Shown here: positions 53,559 through 63,134 of the stretch, one piece after another
How positions within the stretch are numbered: position 1 is the stretch's first letter
How the letters are laid out: each line of letters begins with the position of its first letter
Source of the DNA: Synechococcus sp. MW101C3
Lineage (GTDB): Bacteria; Cyanobacteriota; Cyanobacteriia; PCC-6307; Cyanobiaceae
NCBI RefSeq assembly: GCF_002252635.1
Contig: NZ_NQKX01000005.1
Span: forward strand, 124,001 to 188,000
Direction: 5' to 3'
Length of the DNA stretch: 64,000 bases
Program-made: the position numbers and the translations under genes
Notes under the pieces: model-generated
Told to the model about the DNA's origin: nothing
Seen by the model: the letters and a program-made list of their open reading frames with translations, nothing else
Database searches by the model: none

Positions 53559-54311
53559 TCAGGGCGTCGTGGGCTGAGCGGGCTTGGGCGGCTTAGGCGG
53601 CTTGGGCGCTGGATCTCCCTCTCGATAGAGAGAGAGATTGAGCTTGAGATCAGCAAGTGGAGGTGAATTAGCTCCAGCAGGGGCACTTGCCTCTCGAAGC
53701 GCCACGTTCAGATCGCTCTGCACAACCAGCAGCCCCAGACGCTCCAACCGGCGCAGGAAATCAAGCAGGTTGGGATAACGCCCGCGGGCACTGAGCAGGG
53801 TCGTCGCTTTCACCAGGCCACTGGCTTCCAATGGGTCCTGGGGCGGGGGCGGCGGAGCATTGGGGTCGGCGGCAGCCTTTCCTTGGGCCGGTTGGCCCGA
53901 TGCGGGAGGGGCGCCCTCGGCAGCCGCCGGTGCGGCAGGCGGGGCAACGGGTTCAAACACATCCAGCTGGATTCCGGAAGCACTCGCTTCCCGGTTGAGC
54001 TGCGCCATGAAGGTATCGAAATCGCCGCTGCCGGCGATGAGCTGCAACAGGTTGCTCTGCTGCTTGCGGATTTTTTCGGTGTCCTCGATCTGGCGCAGCC
54101 GCTGAACTCGCAGCAGGGGAAGACGGCGCTCCATCTCGCGCAATTCATCAAGCTGGACCTGGTTTTGGCGCAGGCTGCTCCAGGGCTGCCAGACCCCGCC
54201 GAAGAACACCAGTCCTGAGAGCAGGGCACCGCCGGCGATCGGGAGACCCGCCAGCAGTCCGATCCGCAAGGCAGGGGATGGCGGTTTGATGCCTTCCTGG
54301 AGGTTCGTCAC
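53559..54311 (-). CDS. pilO: Type IV pilus inner-membrane protein PilO
   Basis: 250 residues from a GTG that overlaps the pilN stop by 4 bases. One transmembrane helix LLAGLPIAGGALLSGLVFFG near residue 20, then a coiled coil (QLDELREMERRLPLLRVQRL) and a ferredoxin-like domain. A Pro/Ala/Gln-rich insert (AAPAAAEGAPPASGQPAQGK) is found mid-protein, and the C-terminus is Pro/Lys-rich (PKPPKPPKPAQPTTP). It joins PilN to PilQ in the alignment complex. 60 bases before pilQ. Confidence 0.9.
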   Translation of the reverse strand: MTNLQEGIKPPSPALRIGLLAGLPIAGGALLSGLVFFGGVWQPWSSLRQNQVQLDELREMERRLPLLRVQRLRQIEDTEKIRKQQSNLLQLIAGSGDFDTFMAQLNREASASGIQLDVFEPVAPPAAPAAAEGAPPASGQPAQGKAAADPNAPPPPPQDPLEASGLVKATTLLSARGRYPNLLDFLRRLERLGLLVVQSDLNVALREASAPAGANSPPLADLKLNLSLYREGDPAPKPPKPPKPAQPTTP

Positions 54312-55007
54312 GGCAGCACTCCCTCACGGCGGAGCTTCTGCAGCCGCAAGGCGAGGCCTTCAGCGCCGAGGCTCTGCAGCAGGGCCAGGCGCTGGTTGAG
54401 TGATTCGGCCGTAGCGCGGAAGCCCGCAGAAATTTCGAAGGCCACCAGATTGGCCTCTGGGCTCGACCCTGACCCACCAGCTGAGGGCCGGCTTGCTCTG
54501 GCCAGGGTGATCTGGCTCGGATCCAGCAGGGGTGAGCCCTGGAGTTGGAGCACCAGAGCATTGATGCGCTCAAAGGCACCCGGATCAGCGCTGCGGCCTT
54601 TGATCAAGAGGGCCTGCTTCTCCACCGTGAGTTGGGTCAGCTGCAGGCCGCGAGGGGTGCGCTGGCTCACATCCGTCATCAGCGCCGAACCGGAGCGCAG
54701 TGTGACCAGTCCGCCGGCCAGGGACGCGTTGCTGGCGCGGGTTTTGTCATTGGCGGCCTTCTCGGCGGCCAGTTCCTGCTCCAGCTGGGCCACCTGCCCC
54801 CGCACCGGTGCCAGACGCTCCAATTCCTGAGAGATCATCTGCTGCTGAATCCGCAGCAGCAGCGAAACGGCCAGCATCGCCACCACCGACGGCGGCGCCG
54901 ATCAGCAGCAGGCGCCGAGCGTCAAGAGGTGGTGGCCCATCCGCTGGCAGGCCCAGTTCAACCCGGCGTTCGCGCAGCAGGTCAACGGGGGGCAAGGAGG
55001 CGCTCAT
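54308..55007 (-). pseudogene. pilN: pilN with a frameshift
   Basis: From the ATG at 55007 the frame reads PPVDLLRERRVELGLPADGP, the usual PilN N-terminus, up to RRLLLIGAAVGGG. It then leaves the expected reading for an Ala-rich frame. The proper PilN continuation (VVAMLAVSLLLRIQQQMISQ, coiled coil, ferredoxin-like fold) is in another frame starting at about 54890. Total length of 700 bases is one base more than a multiple of three. The shift lies in GGTGGTGGCG (complement of 54879-54888). Removing one base restores about 232 residues. It is either a real mutation or a sequencing error; the neighbouring pil genes are intact. Confidence 0.85.
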
Positions 55008-55987
55008 CGGGACAGGTCTCCGGCAGCCAGGCCGCACATCCGCACCAGGGACGCTCCACCGACCGCGTCGGCAGCAGAAGGATCAGGATCGCTCTCGGTG
55101 CCGACAATGCTCAGCCACCTTTGCTGCAGGGGGTCGACGATTTCCACGCTCCACGACGGTGTCGGCGAGAGCGTATCGGAAACCTTCGCGCAATCTTGAG
55201 CGGGGCCGTAAACCAGCACCCGCACGGACGTCATGCTCGGATCCCGGCGTTGCCAGAACGCCAGACAGGTACGCAGCTCCCTTTCGATCGACATGGCGCC
55301 TGCCGTGACCCGCCGGCTGAATTCGGGGATGCCATCACGAACCAGCAACAGATCGGCACTGTCCCCACGGAGCTCGAGCAACACGATCAGTTCGCCGGCA
55401 GGAGCCGCAGCAATCAGAGGATCCAACGCCCGCAGCGTCACAACCTGAGCGGGCTCAAGGCAGACAAGATCCAAGGCGGCAATGGAGAACACCTCCACCC
55501 AGGCCTGGATCATGGCGCGCTGGCCGATGGCCACCAGCGAGGTGGGGGGGCGGGATGGATCCCGCGAGGGGAGAGGCCCAAGAGTGATGTAGGTCTGGCT
55601 CATTGGGAATGGGAGCCCCAGATCCGGGTTCAACTCCCGCAGCGCCAGGTCGGGCTGCTCAGGCCAGTCGTCATAGGGCCACTCCACCACCCGGAGCGTG
55701 CAGGCAGCGGCGGGCAAGGCCGCCACCACCTCCGCTCCCATCAAGTTGAGCTCCACCACCAGATCACCGATCAGGTCCCCAAGGGCCGCTTTCTGCTGAG
55801 GTTGGCCACCGCTGCAGGTGCCGCGTGGCAACGGCACAGTGCGCAGCAAAGTGCCTGTGGGCGGGTAGGTGGCTCCCTTCAAATGCATCAAGGTGACTTG
55901 CTCGTCTTCCAGCACCAGCAGGAGGCGGGGAGGGAACAGACGGGCCGTCAGAGGCCGCAGCCGTTCTTGCAAGCCAGCGAGAACCAA
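55004..55987 (-). CDS. pilM: Type IV pilus assembly protein PilM
   Basis: 327 residues if the TTG at 55987 is used. Actin-like ATPase fold: RLLLVLEDEQVTLMHLKGAT, ELNLMGAEVVAALPAAACTL, LREL-NPDLGLPFPMSQTYI, LVAIGQRAMIQAWVEVFSIA and GELIVLLELRGDSADLLLVR. PilM is cytoplasmic and anchors to the PilN N-terminus. The PilM of this group lacks the clear FtsA-type ATP loop, as is common in cyanobacteria. The stop overlaps the pilN ATG (ATGA). First gene of the operon. Confidence 0.85.
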   Translation of the reverse strand: MVLAGLQERLRPLTARLFPPRLLLVLEDEQVTLMHLKGATYPPTGTLLRTVPLPRGTCSGGQPQQKAALGDLIGDLVVELNLMGAEVVAALPAAACTLRVVEWPYDDWPEQPDLALRELNPDLGLPFPMSQTYITLGPLPSRDPSRPPTSLVAIGQRAMIQAWVEVFSIAALDLVCLEPAQVVTLRALDPLIAAAPAGELIVLLELRGDSADLLLVRDGIPEFSRRVTAGAMSIERELRTCLAFWQRRDPSMTSVRVLVYGPAQDCAKVSDTLSPTPSWSVEIVDPLQQRWLSIVGTESDPDPSAADAVGGASLVRMCGLAAGDLSR

Positions 55988-56051
55988 GATCGGCGACGAA
56001 AAGATGCGCGAATCGTATCGGCAGACTTCCGCCGATGCACCGAATCGCTCG

Positions 56052-57242
56052 CTAGGCGCTCAGGTAAGGCAAACCGCTGCCCACCGCTTCGCCGATATGG
56101 CGGCAGCCGTGGCGGTCGAGTTGCTGCTGGAGGCCTTCAAGGATGGTTGGCACAAGTGCAGGCCCGGCGTAGATCCAACCGGTGTACAGCTGAATCAACG
56201 ACGCCCCCGCCGTAATGCGCTCCCAGGCGGATTCAGGCGAGTCGATGCCACCCACCCCCACCAGTGGCAAGGCTGGTCCAGCCGTGGCCCGCAGCCGGCG
56301 CAACACCTCCAGCGCACGGCCACGCAGCGGGGCGCCACTCAGGCCACCGGCCTCCTCCTCCAGGGTGCGTCCGGTCTGCGCGAGGCGGCGCTTCTCCAGG
56401 CCCAGACGGTTCAAGCTGGTGTTCACGGCGATCACGCCAGCCAGCCCCTCCTGATACGCCAACCGCGCGATCGTGTCGATGGCGTCGTCTTCCAGATCAG
56501 GAGCGATCTTCACCAGCAGGGGCGGGCAACCTGGCAGGCGGCGCAACCGCTCCACCAGCCGTCGAAGCTGGGTGGCGTCCTGCAGGTCCCGCAGCCCCGG
56601 GGTGTTGGGAGAGCTCACGTTGATCACCGCGTAATCGGCCAGCGGGGCCAGCAGCTCCAGCGTGGAGGCGTAGTCGTCGGGGGCGCGCTCGAGCGAGGTG
56701 ATCCTGGATTTGCCCAGGTTGAGGCCAAGCACGGCCGGACGTTGCCCGGCCGGCGGCAGGTGCTGCTCTTCCAGGGTGCGTTTGGCGGCCACAGCGCCGT
56801 TGTTGTTGAAACCCATCCGGTTGAGGGCGGCCCGCTCCTGCGAGAGGCGGAACAGGCGGGGCCGCGGATTGCCGGGCTGGCCGTGCCAGGTGATCGTGCC
56901 GAGCTCGGCGAAACCGAAGCCGAACAGGTGCCAGATGCCAGCCGCCACCGCGTTCTTGTCAAAGCCGGCCGCCAGGCCCAGCGGATTGGCGAAGCGGCAA
57001 CCGAACAGGGTCTGCTCGAGGCGGAGATCCGGCCGCTGCAATTCCGCCCCCAGGCCCGCCAGGCTGCCCGACACCAGTGGCCAGTGCCGGCGCCGGGAGG
57101 CCAGCCCCAAGGCGGTGAGAGTGAGCTGGGTGAGCTGTTCAGCGTCGGCCCCGTCATCGCGGGCGAGCAACGGACCGACCCAGCGCCGATAGAGCGCTTC
57201 GGTGCTGGACAGGGGCGGGGCCGATGCCATGGGGGGTTCCAT
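56052..57242 (-). CDS. pyrD: Dihydroorotate dehydrogenase (quinone)
   Basis: 396 residues from the ATG at 57242; an ATG at 57230 also fits. Class 2 enzyme with the N-terminal helical extension ([20 protein letters not shown]). FMN and substrate motifs: [68 protein letters not shown] (catalytic Ser), [18 protein letters not shown] and [17 protein letters not shown]. It oxidises dihydroorotate with plastoquinone in the membrane. The start overlaps the rnhA stop as TGATG. Confidence 0.96.
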   Translation of the reverse strand: MEPPMASAPPLSSTEALYRRWVGPLLARDDGADAEQLTQLTLTALGLASRRRHWPLVSGSLAGLGAELQRPDLRLEQTLFGCRFANPLGLAAGFDKNAVAAGIWHLFGFGFAELGTITWHGQPGNPRPRLFRLSQERAALNRMGFNNNGAVAAKRTLEEQHLPPAGQRPAVLGLNLGKSRITSLERAPDDYASTLELLAPLADYAVINVSSPNTPGLRDLQDATQLRRLVERLRRLPGCPPLLVKIAPDLEDDAIDTIARLAYQEGLAGVIAVNTSLNRLGLEKRRLAQTGRTLEEEAGGLSGAPLRGRALEVLRRLRATAGPALPLVGVGGIDSPESAWERITAGASLIQLYTGWIYAGPALVPTILEGLQQQLDRHGCRHIGEAVGSGLPYLSA

Positions 57243-58027
57243 CAACGACGCTCCAGGCGCCAGCGACATTGGTCGAGCGAGCGGACGTGCCAATCGCGCC
57301 AGACCCAGTCGCCGGGACGCTCGGCCAAACGGGCGAGGGGAAGATCCACCAGCTGGGCCAGCTCGGCTGCCGAGAGGGTAAACCCGCCGTCCGCCAACCG
57401 GTCCGCCAGTTCCAGGCGGCTGAGCAAGGCGGTCAGTGCCGGTGGCGCAGGGTCGTCAGCAGGGGTGCCGGCAGCAAGGGGGTCGCCGGACGCGGGTGCA
57501 GAGGTGGCCGGTGGAGAAACAGAAGCAACAAGAGGAGCGGCGCCTGCGGCAGCGCTCCCGGCCAGGGCAGGTCTGCCGCCGCGGGAAAAGGCCACGGCGA
57601 TCACGTCGCAGCGGTCGTTGTCGGGGTCTCCGCTGTGGCCGCGCACGTGCACGAGCGGCACATCCGACAGCCGGGCCCGATCCAGCGCTTCCCAGAGGTC
57701 TTTGTTGAGCACCGGGCTGCCCGAGGCGGTGCGCCAGCCCTTGCGCTTCCAGCCAGCCATCCAGCGCTGCAGGCCATCGATGAGGTAGCGGCTGTCGGTG
57801 CGCAGTCGCAGATCCGGGTGGCGTGGCAGCTCGCGCAGGCGCTCCAGCACCGCCAGGGCCGCCGTCAGTTCCATGCGGTTGTTCGTGGTGGCCGGATCCG
57901 CGCCCCCCAGTTCGATCATGCTGCCGTCTTCGAAGCGCAGCAGTGCCCCCCAGCCCCCTGGGCCCGGGTTGCCACTGCAGGCCCCATCACAGGCCGCTGC
58001 CACCACCCGCACCGGCTCAGCACCCAC
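57242..58027 (-). CDS. rnhA: Ribonuclease HI with C-terminal extension
   Basis: 261 residues from the GTG at 58027. The catalytic RNase H1 domain (1-155) has the DEDD set: [50 protein letters not shown] and [15 protein letters not shown]. After residue 155 comes an Ala/Pro-rich linker ([20 protein letters not shown]) and a 70-residue helical domain ([20 protein letters not shown], then [18 protein letters not shown]) that the standard enzyme lacks. It removes RNA from RNA:DNA hybrids. The extension may bind a partner. Confidence 0.92.
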   Translation of the reverse strand: MGAEPVRVVAAACDGACSGNPGPGGWGALLRFEDGSMIELGGADPATTNNRMELTAALAVLERLRELPRHPDLRLRTDSRYLIDGLQRWMAGWKRKGWRTASGSPVLNKDLWEALDRARLSDVPLVHVRGHSGDPDNDRCDVIAVAFSRGGRPALAGSAAAGAAPLVASVSPPATSAPASGDPLAAGTPADDPAPPALTALLSRLELADRLADGGFTLSAAELAQLVDLPLARLAERPGDWVWRDWHVRSLDQCRWRLERR

Positions 58028-58089
58028 TGGGCGTCAGGCGAAAAGTTCGGTAAACATTGGATCCCCCTCGGGCCAGGACGCACACGATC

Positions 58090-58788
58090 ATGAAGCGAAC
58101 TTACCTGGCCCTGGCGGGACTCGGTCTGGCGATGGCCGCCGCCCCTGCCGTGAACAGTTCCGTGGCCCTGGCCCAGGGCGTGTTCAACAGCGTGCCTGTG
58201 GATGCCTCCCGCTTTGCGGTGCTGGCCAAGCCGGTGGGCTCGGCCGACTGGTCGCTGCTGGTGCTCGAGCAACTGGCACCCCGGCCCCTGTGCTGGGAAC
58301 AGCGGCCGGATGGCCTGGTGGATCCCTCCCTCAACCGCTTCGATTTCACCGGCATCTGCAGCCGTTATCTCGACAGCAACGGCTACTCGCTGCGGGTCGC
58401 CGATCAGGATCTGGCCAGCCGCTACCGCCTGCGGCTGCGGCAGGTGGGCCAGGAGCTTCAGCTGCAGGCGATGAGCCCCACGGAAACCACCACCCTGGTC
58501 GTGGGGCGCGGCACCGTGCCGCTGCGCGATCGGGATGCCTTTGTGGCCATCACCCTGGAGCCCGACTGGCAGCTCAACCGCCGCGCCTTCGGCAACCAGA
58601 CCCTCAGCCACGTGTATTTCGCCAACGGCACGCCGCTGGAGGACCTGCTGGCACGGGCCGCTCAGGCAAGGGGCTCGCTCGTGGCCGGCCGCCAACGCCC
58701 ACTGCTGGGCCGCAGGGACGACAGCAGGCCCTCCTACGAAGAAACCGAGGGACCGATCGCCCTGCAGGTGGTGCCGTTCGAGGAGTGA
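58090..58788 (+). CDS. DUF3747 exported protein
   Basis: 232 residues from the ATG at 58090. Signal peptide TYLALAGLGLAMAAAPAVNS. The hallmark LNRFDFTGICSRYLDSNGYS, followed by VADQDLASRYRLRLRQ, matches the cyanobacterial DUF3747 family. Two Cys (PLCWEQ, GICSRY) may bond. Function unknown; probably in the periplasm or on the surface. It diverges from rnhA and ends in a strong terminator at 58968. Confidence 0.85.
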   Translation: MKRTYLALAGLGLAMAAAPAVNSSVALAQGVFNSVPVDASRFAVLAKPVGSADWSLLVLEQLAPRPLCWEQRPDGLVDPSLNRFDFTGICSRYLDSNGYSLRVADQDLASRYRLRLRQVGQELQLQAMSPTETTTLVVGRGTVPLRDRDAFVAITLEPDWQLNRRAFGNQTLSHVYFANGTPLEDLLARAAQARGSLVAGRQRPLLGRRDDSRPSYEETEGPIALQVVPFEE

Positions 58789-58967
58789 ACACCGAGGGGA
58801 TGGGGGCGGCTACGAAAGGAGCAGCAACAGCCGCGGTGACAGTTGAACCAGCGACCCATTCCCCCACTCCCCCCTTTTCAGCAGCGTTAACGTTCGGGGG
58901 TGTGAGGGGTGAGGGACGACCTTCAAGGGTCGAAACAAGGACAGACTCCCTGAAACGTCCCACCTCT

Positions 58968-58997
58968 AAAGCCCTGCCTTCGGCGGGGCTTTTTTTT
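58968..58997 (+). terminator. Rho-independent terminator
   Basis: An 11-bp stem (one G-T pair) with a three-base loop, AAAGCCCTGCC-TTC-GGCGGGGCTTT, is followed by a run of eight T (58990-58997). It lies 179 bases after the DUF3747 stop and is the likely end of its transcript. The 467-base gap from 58789 to 59255 otherwise holds this, the rplL terminator and no gene that I can see. Confidence 0.85.
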
Positions 58998-59094
58998 GTC
59001 TTGACGGTTCCGCGGCGGCTGGGGAGGCCAAGCTGCTTCAGGACGGCAGGCCAAGCAAGCCGCTCCAGCCGAGGGGACCAGCAGATCACGCCCA

Positions 59095-59121
59095 CAAAAA
59101 GGCCAGCCTCGGGGGCTGGCT
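59095..59121 (-). terminator. Rho-independent terminator after rplL
   Basis: On the minus strand GCCAGCC-CCCGA-GGCTGGC forms a 7-bp stem followed directly by CTTTTT. It starts about 135 bases after the rplL stop and is the end of the rplJ-rplL transcript. Confidence 0.85.
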
Positions 59122-59255
59122 TCAAGAGGAAATGGGTAAGCAGACGGACCCCGGGAGGGAGCCCGAAGGCCAGCCGGGCCGTTGAGGCCGATCGGGCCAG
59201 GGAGAAAAGGCCGGAAACAAGCGGGGTGGGGCAGCCGAACGGCCACCCCCGGAGA

Positions 59256-59639
59256 TCACTTGACGGTGACCTTGCCGCCCACTTCTTCGATGGCCTTCTT
59301 GATGGCTTCGGCTTCGTCTTTGGAGACGCCTTCCTTGATGGCCTTGGGAGCCGCTTCGACGAGAGCCTTGGCTTCGCCGAGGCCGAGGCCCGTGACTTCA
59401 CGGACGGCCTTGAGCACCTTGATCTTGGAAGCAGCGTCGAAGCCGTCGAGCACGGCATCGAATTCGGTTTGCTCTTCGACGGCCTCAGCGGCAGCGGCAG
59501 GAGCCGCCATCATCACGGCGCCGGCGGAAGCGGCGGCGGACACGCCGAAGGCTTCTTCGATCTGCTTGACGAGCTCGGAAGCTTCCAGCAGGGAGAGGGT
59601 TTTGAGCGACTCGAGGATGGAGTCAGTGGTGGCGGACAT
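59256..59639 (-). CDS. rplL: 50S ribosomal protein L7/L12
   Basis: 127 residues. N-terminal dimerisation helix [20 protein letters not shown], Ala/Gly-rich hinge ([17 protein letters not shown]), and the factor-binding C-terminal domain ([47 protein letters not shown]). It is the stalk protein, binding L10 in multiple copies. Last gene of the rplJ-rplL unit with a terminator downstream. Confidence 0.98.
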   Translation of the reverse strand: MSATTDSILESLKTLSLLEASELVKQIEEAFGVSAAASAGAVMMAAPAAAAEAVEEQTEFDAVLDGFDAASKIKVLKAVREVTGLGLGEAKALVEAAPKAIKEGVSKDEAEAIKKAIEEVGGKVTVK

Positions 59640-59706
59640 GGTTGAGATTCAGCAACAGATCGGGTGAATGGGGAGCGACGACTCCAGGAATCGCCGCAGT
59701 CGGCGG

Positions 59707-60234
59707 TCAGCCTTCGCCGGAATCGGCGTGCTGCTTGAGCGCTCGGGCAAGACCGGACGGAACTTCGTTGATGCCCACAGCCAGCTTGGTGGCCACGGCG
59801 TTGATCGCACCTGCGATCTGCGCCAGCAGCACCTCCTTGGAGGGCAGCTCACCGATGGCCTTGACGTCGTTCTGGGACAGGAGCTTGCCTTCGAAAAGGC
59901 CTCCTTTCACTTCCGACTTCTTCGTGTCCTTCTGGAAGGACTGAACGGCCTTGACGGCAGTGCCGACGTCGCCCTTGATCAGGACGAACGCGTTGGTGCC
60001 GGTGAGCAGGGAATCAAGTTCCGACCAGGCACTGTTTCCATCGATCGCTCGGCGCATCAAGGTGTTTTTGGTCACCTTGCAGATGCCGTTGCTGGCCCGC
60101 AGGCGGGTGCGCAGGTCGGACATCTCCTTGATCGACAGGCCCTTGAAATCAAGGACCAGTGCCATTTCCGATGCACCGAGGAGCCCTTTGAGCTCTTCGA
60201 CGATCTGTTGCTTGCTCTCCAGTTTGCGGCCCAT
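59707..60234 (-). CDS. rplJ: 50S ribosomal protein L10
   Basis: 175 residues from the ATG at 60234 ([20 protein letters not shown]). Family motifs: [78 protein letters not shown]10 holds the L12 dimers and represses its own operon by binding the leader RNA upstream. The frame stays open upstream, but homology begins at this Met. Confidence 0.97.
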   Translation of the reverse strand: MGRKLESKQQIVEELKGLLGASEMALVLDFKGLSIKEMSDLRTRLRASNGICKVTKNTLMRRAIDGNSAWSELDSLLTGTNAFVLIKGDVGTAVKAVQSFQKDTKKSEVKGGLFEGKLLSQNDVKAIGELPSKEVLLAQIAGAINAVATKLAVGINEVPSGLARALKQHADSGEG

Positions 60235-60610
60235 AGGAGTGGAACGAATCGGTGGGAACAAGCCGGGCCCGCGGCCCCTGAAGCCCCTCACTCAAAGTGC
60301 CGCTCCTTGAAGGTGGCGGCCCGCAAAGGCCAGCACCCCTGGGGCGTTTGGAGTGACGGACCCGCTCCCGTTTCAAACGGGGGCGCGACGAGGCCGCCTG
60401 ACGATTCGCACCACCGGAAACCGGAGTGCCAAACCTTCCGCGAGCACCTCGGCAGGACTTATGAACAAACAGACTCCCGGAAGGTTTCCCGGAAGCTCGA
60501 TCGCTCACCTGCTGTCTTGGGTTGGGCGCGTGCCCTCTGGACAAGCCAGTGGATCACCCTACACCGGCGACCTGCCCGCTTCCGGGCCCTCGGCGCTCAG
60601 CAGTCGGAGC
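60235..60610 (-). promoter_or_regulatory. Leader region of rplJ (L10 leader type)
   Basis: This 376-base gap between the rplA stop and rplJ start holds no credible gene. It should contain the L10-autoregulated leader RNA. It has a perfect 7-bp hairpin CCCGTTT-C-AAACGGG (60367-60381) and other GC-rich inverted stretches. I could not trace the kink-turn of the known L10-leader structure with confidence. A promoter for rplJ-rplL may also lie here. Confidence 0.55.
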
Positions 60611-61318
60611 TCAGCTGTCGCGCTTGATGTCCTGCAGCACGGTGACATCCACCTGCACCGACGGACCCATGGTGGAGGTGAGATAGAGGCTCTTCCAGTA
60701 GCGACCCTTGGCACCGCTGGGTTTCTGGCGGTCGATCACTTCCTGCAGTGCCTTGAGGTTCTCCAGCAGCTTCTCGGTGCTGAAGCTGGCCTTGCCGAAG
60801 CGCACGTGCACGATGCCGGTGCGGTCAGCACGGAATTCCAGTTTGCCGGCCTTGAATTCATTGATGGCGGCGGCGAGGTCGGTGGCAACGGTGCCGGCCT
60901 TGGGGTTCGGCATCAAGCCGCGCGGACCGAGCACACGGCCCAGCTTGGCCACCTTGGGCATCATGTCCGGGGTGGCGATCAGCAGGTCGAAGTCGATCTG
61001 GCCGCCGGCGATCGACTCGACCAGATCCTCATCACCGGCGAGGTCGGCGCCGGCAGCCTTGGCTTCGGCGACCTTCTCACCACGGGCGATCACGGCAATG
61101 CGGATGCTCTGACCCGTGCCGTTCGGCAGGGCGACCGTGGTGCGGAGCTGCTGGTCGGTGTACTTGGGGTCGATGCCGAGGCGGGCGTGGGCCTCGATCG
61201 TTTCGTCGAATTTCGCGGTGGCGTTGGCCTTGACGAGCTCGATGGCCTCGAGAGGCTCGTAGGCCTGGTCTTTGACCGCTTCGGCCAGGGCGGTGTAACG
61301 CTTGGAAGGGTTCGGCAT
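60611..61318 (-). CDS. rplA: 50S ribosomal protein L1
   Basis: 235 residues. [20 protein letters not shown] start, [60 protein letters not shown] (the L1 signature) and [20 protein letters not shown]. It binds 23S rRNA at the L1 stalk and is a translational repressor of its own operon. 147 bases after rplK; in that gap I see only GC-rich sequence. Confidence 0.98.
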   Translation of the reverse strand: MPNPSKRYTALAEAVKDQAYEPLEAIELVKANATAKFDETIEAHARLGIDPKYTDQQLRTTVALPNGTGQSIRIAVIARGEKVAEAKAAGADLAGDEDLVESIAGGQIDFDLLIATPDMMPKVAKLGRVLGPRGLMPNPKAGTVATDLAAAINEFKAGKLEFRADRTGIVHVRFGKASFSTEKLLENLKALQEVIDRQKPSGAKGRYWKSLYLTSTMGPSVQVDVTVLQDIKRDS

Positions 61319-61465
61319 GGTGGGAGTTGGGGTGCGGGCGACGGAGCCGGCGGGCGCATGAGGCCCGGGCCCTGGGTCTCCCCCGGGTGGGGTGAAAAGG
61401 AAAGGAGTAGGGAACTGGATCCGGCGCAGGGGCCTCAGCCAGTGGCGACATCAGGCCGGGGACCT

Positions 61466-61891
61466 TCAGTCGCGGACGGCGACGCCCATGTTGCGGGCGG
61501 TGCCTTCGATGATGCGCATGGCCGCCTCGACACTGCTGGTGTTGAGGTCGGGGAGCTTGGTCTTGGCGATCTCCTCGAGCTGGGCGCGGCTGATGGCACC
61601 GGCATCTCCCTTGGCGGAAGTGGCGGCACCTTTGGGAATCCCGGCAGCCTTGGAGATCAGCACCGACGCCGGCGGGGTCTTGGTGATGAAGGTGAAGCTG
61701 CGGTCTTCAAAGACCGAGATCTCCACCGGGATCACATACCCGGCTTTGTCCTGGGTGCGGGCGTTGTACTCCTTGCAGAACGCCATGATGTTGACGCCGT
61801 GCTGACCGAGGGCGGGGCCCACGGGCGGAGCAGGGTTGGCTTTGCCGGCATTGAGGGCCAGCTTGATCACGGCTACGACTTTCTTGGCCAT
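61466..61891 (-). CDS. rplK: 50S ribosomal protein L11
   Basis: 141 residues, [80 protein letters not shown] and the C-terminal rRNA-binding part with [15 protein letters not shown]. It forms the GTPase-associated centre with L10/L12. It follows nusG by 185 bases filled with hairpins. Confidence 0.98.
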   Translation of the reverse strand: MAKKVVAVIKLALNAGKANPAPPVGPALGQHGVNIMAFCKEYNARTQDKAGYVIPVEISVFEDRSFTFITKTPPASVLISKAAGIPKGAATSAKGDAGAISRAQLEEIAKTKLPDLNTSSVEAAMRIIEGTARNMGVAVRD

Positions 61892-62076
61892 CGGCTGGTC
61901 TGGGGAACGGAAACTCCCTCGCGGGAGATGGGGGCGTACGCCCCGGTGGGCTGGACAGGATCTCCCCGAGGGGAGGTGTGCGGATCGCCGTTCGCGGGGA
62001 GCGGCGGTGTGGTGTGTCCGCCGCAGGCGGTGAACACACCCAGGGCCACCCTCCGCAGGGAGGCGGCCGCTGGTGA
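61892..62076 (-). promoter_or_regulatory. Hairpin-rich leader between nusG and rplK
   Basis: At least five short perfect stems stand in a row: 61914-61927 (CTCCC/GGGAG, loop GCGA on the minus strand, a GNRA tetraloop), 61931-61944 (palindrome GGGGCGTACGCCCC), 61962-61975 (CTCCCC/GGGGAG), 62012-62039 (GTGTGT and CCGCC pairing with GGCGG and ACACAC around a TGA bulge), and 62049-62060 (CCCT/AGGG). No T-run follows them. They are well placed for an L1- or L11-dependent regulatory leader, or as processing sites. Function is inference. Confidence 0.6.
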
Positions 62077-62787
62077 TCAGCTCTGCTTGCTGATCTGGGA
62101 GAACTCGAGCTCCACCGGGGTTTCCCGGCCGAAGATCGAGAGCAGAGCCTTGAGCTTGCTGCGCTCTCCCGACACTTCGATCACCTCGCCCTGGAAATCC
62201 TTGAACGGACCAGCGGTCACGAGGATCTGATCCCCCTCGGTGATGTCGACCTTCACCAGTGGCTTCTTCTCAGCGGCGCGCTTGAAGATGCGCTCCACCT
62301 CGGGCCGGGTGAGGGGCCGGGGCTTGATGTGGCCACGGGCACGGCCGGTGGCGCGGCGCTCTTCGGCCCCCACGAAGTTGATCACGTTCGGGGTGCTCCG
62401 CACTGCCATCATCGTGTCTTCGTCGAGCACCATGCGCACCAGCACGTAACCGGGGAACACCTTCTCCTCGGTGGACTGACGGCTGCCGTCTTTCTTGAGC
62501 TTGATGGCAGGCGTCTGCGGGATCTCGATCTCGAGGATGCGGTTACTGACGCCCAGGGTGATCGCCCGCTGCTCCAGGGTGGCCTTGACCTTCTTCTCGC
62601 AGCTGGAGGCCACCTGCACTGCGTACCAGCGGGCCACCTGCGGCTTGGCCTCGGCTTCAGCGGCGGCTGCCGGATCGACAGCTACCGGGTCGACGGCTGC
62701 CAGGTCGACCGCCGCAGCGCTCAGGGCGTCAGCGTCGGTGAGATCGACGGCAGCGAGATCAGCAGGGGCGAGTTCGGCTTCTGACAC
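62077..62787 (-). CDS. nusG: Transcription antitermination factor NusG
   Basis: 236 residues from the GTG at 62787. NGN domain: [40 protein letters not shown] and [12 protein letters not shown] domain: [20 protein letters not shown]. An N-terminal extension of about 50 residues is Ala/Asp-rich ([20 protein letters not shown], then [20 protein letters not shown]) with a repeated AVD unit, as often seen in picocyanobacteria. It binds RNA polymerase. 51 bases after secE. Confidence 0.96.
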   Translation of the reverse strand: MSEAELAPADLAAVDLTDADALSAAAVDLAAVDPVAVDPAAAAEAEAKPQVARWYAVQVASSCEKKVKATLEQRAITLGVSNRILEIEIPQTPAIKLKKDGSRQSTEEKVFPGYVLVRMVLDEDTMMAVRSTPNVINFVGAEERRATGRARGHIKPRPLTRPEVERIFKRAAEKKPLVKVDITEGDQILVTAGPFKDFQGEVIEVSGERSKLKALLSIFGRETPVELEFSQISKQS

Positions 62788-62838
62788 GAGGTTGAGGAAA
62801 GGACGACGAGGCGGCGTGGGGAATGCGGGGCGGGAGGA

Positions 62839-63087
62839 TCAGCGGAAGATCTGGGAGGACAGCCAGCCGAAGAGGCGATCGATCGCGGCGATCGAGGCAG
62901 CCGACAGGCCCACCATCAGGATCACCGCCACCGATTCGCTGAACAGTTGCTGGCGGCTGGGCCAGACCACCTTGCGCAGCTCTTCCAGCAGCGAGGGGAA
63001 AAAGCCCGTGGCTGCCGCCCCTGCCGGCGGCGTGGGCTCTGCCTCAGGCAAGGTTTCGGTGGTGGTGGAGCGGGTAGGGGATTCCAC
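62839..63087 (-). CDS. secE: Preprotein translocase subunit SecE
   Basis: 82 residues from the GTG at 63087. Acidic, Thr/Pro-rich start, then amphipathic LLEELRKVVWPSRQQLFSES and one transmembrane helix VAVILMVGLSAASIAAIDRL, the single-helix bacterial type. It clamps SecY in the translocon. It lies between the clpB-family gene and nusG, the common bacterial order secE-nusG-rplK-rplA. Confidence 0.95.
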   Translation of the reverse strand: MESPTRSTTTETLPEAEPTPPAGAAATGFFPSLLEELRKVVWPSRQQLFSESVAVILMVGLSAASIAAIDRLFGWLSSQIFR

Positions 63088-63134
63088 GGTGGCCTGCGCA
63101 CCGGTGCGATCGCACGAACCGGCAAACAGACACC

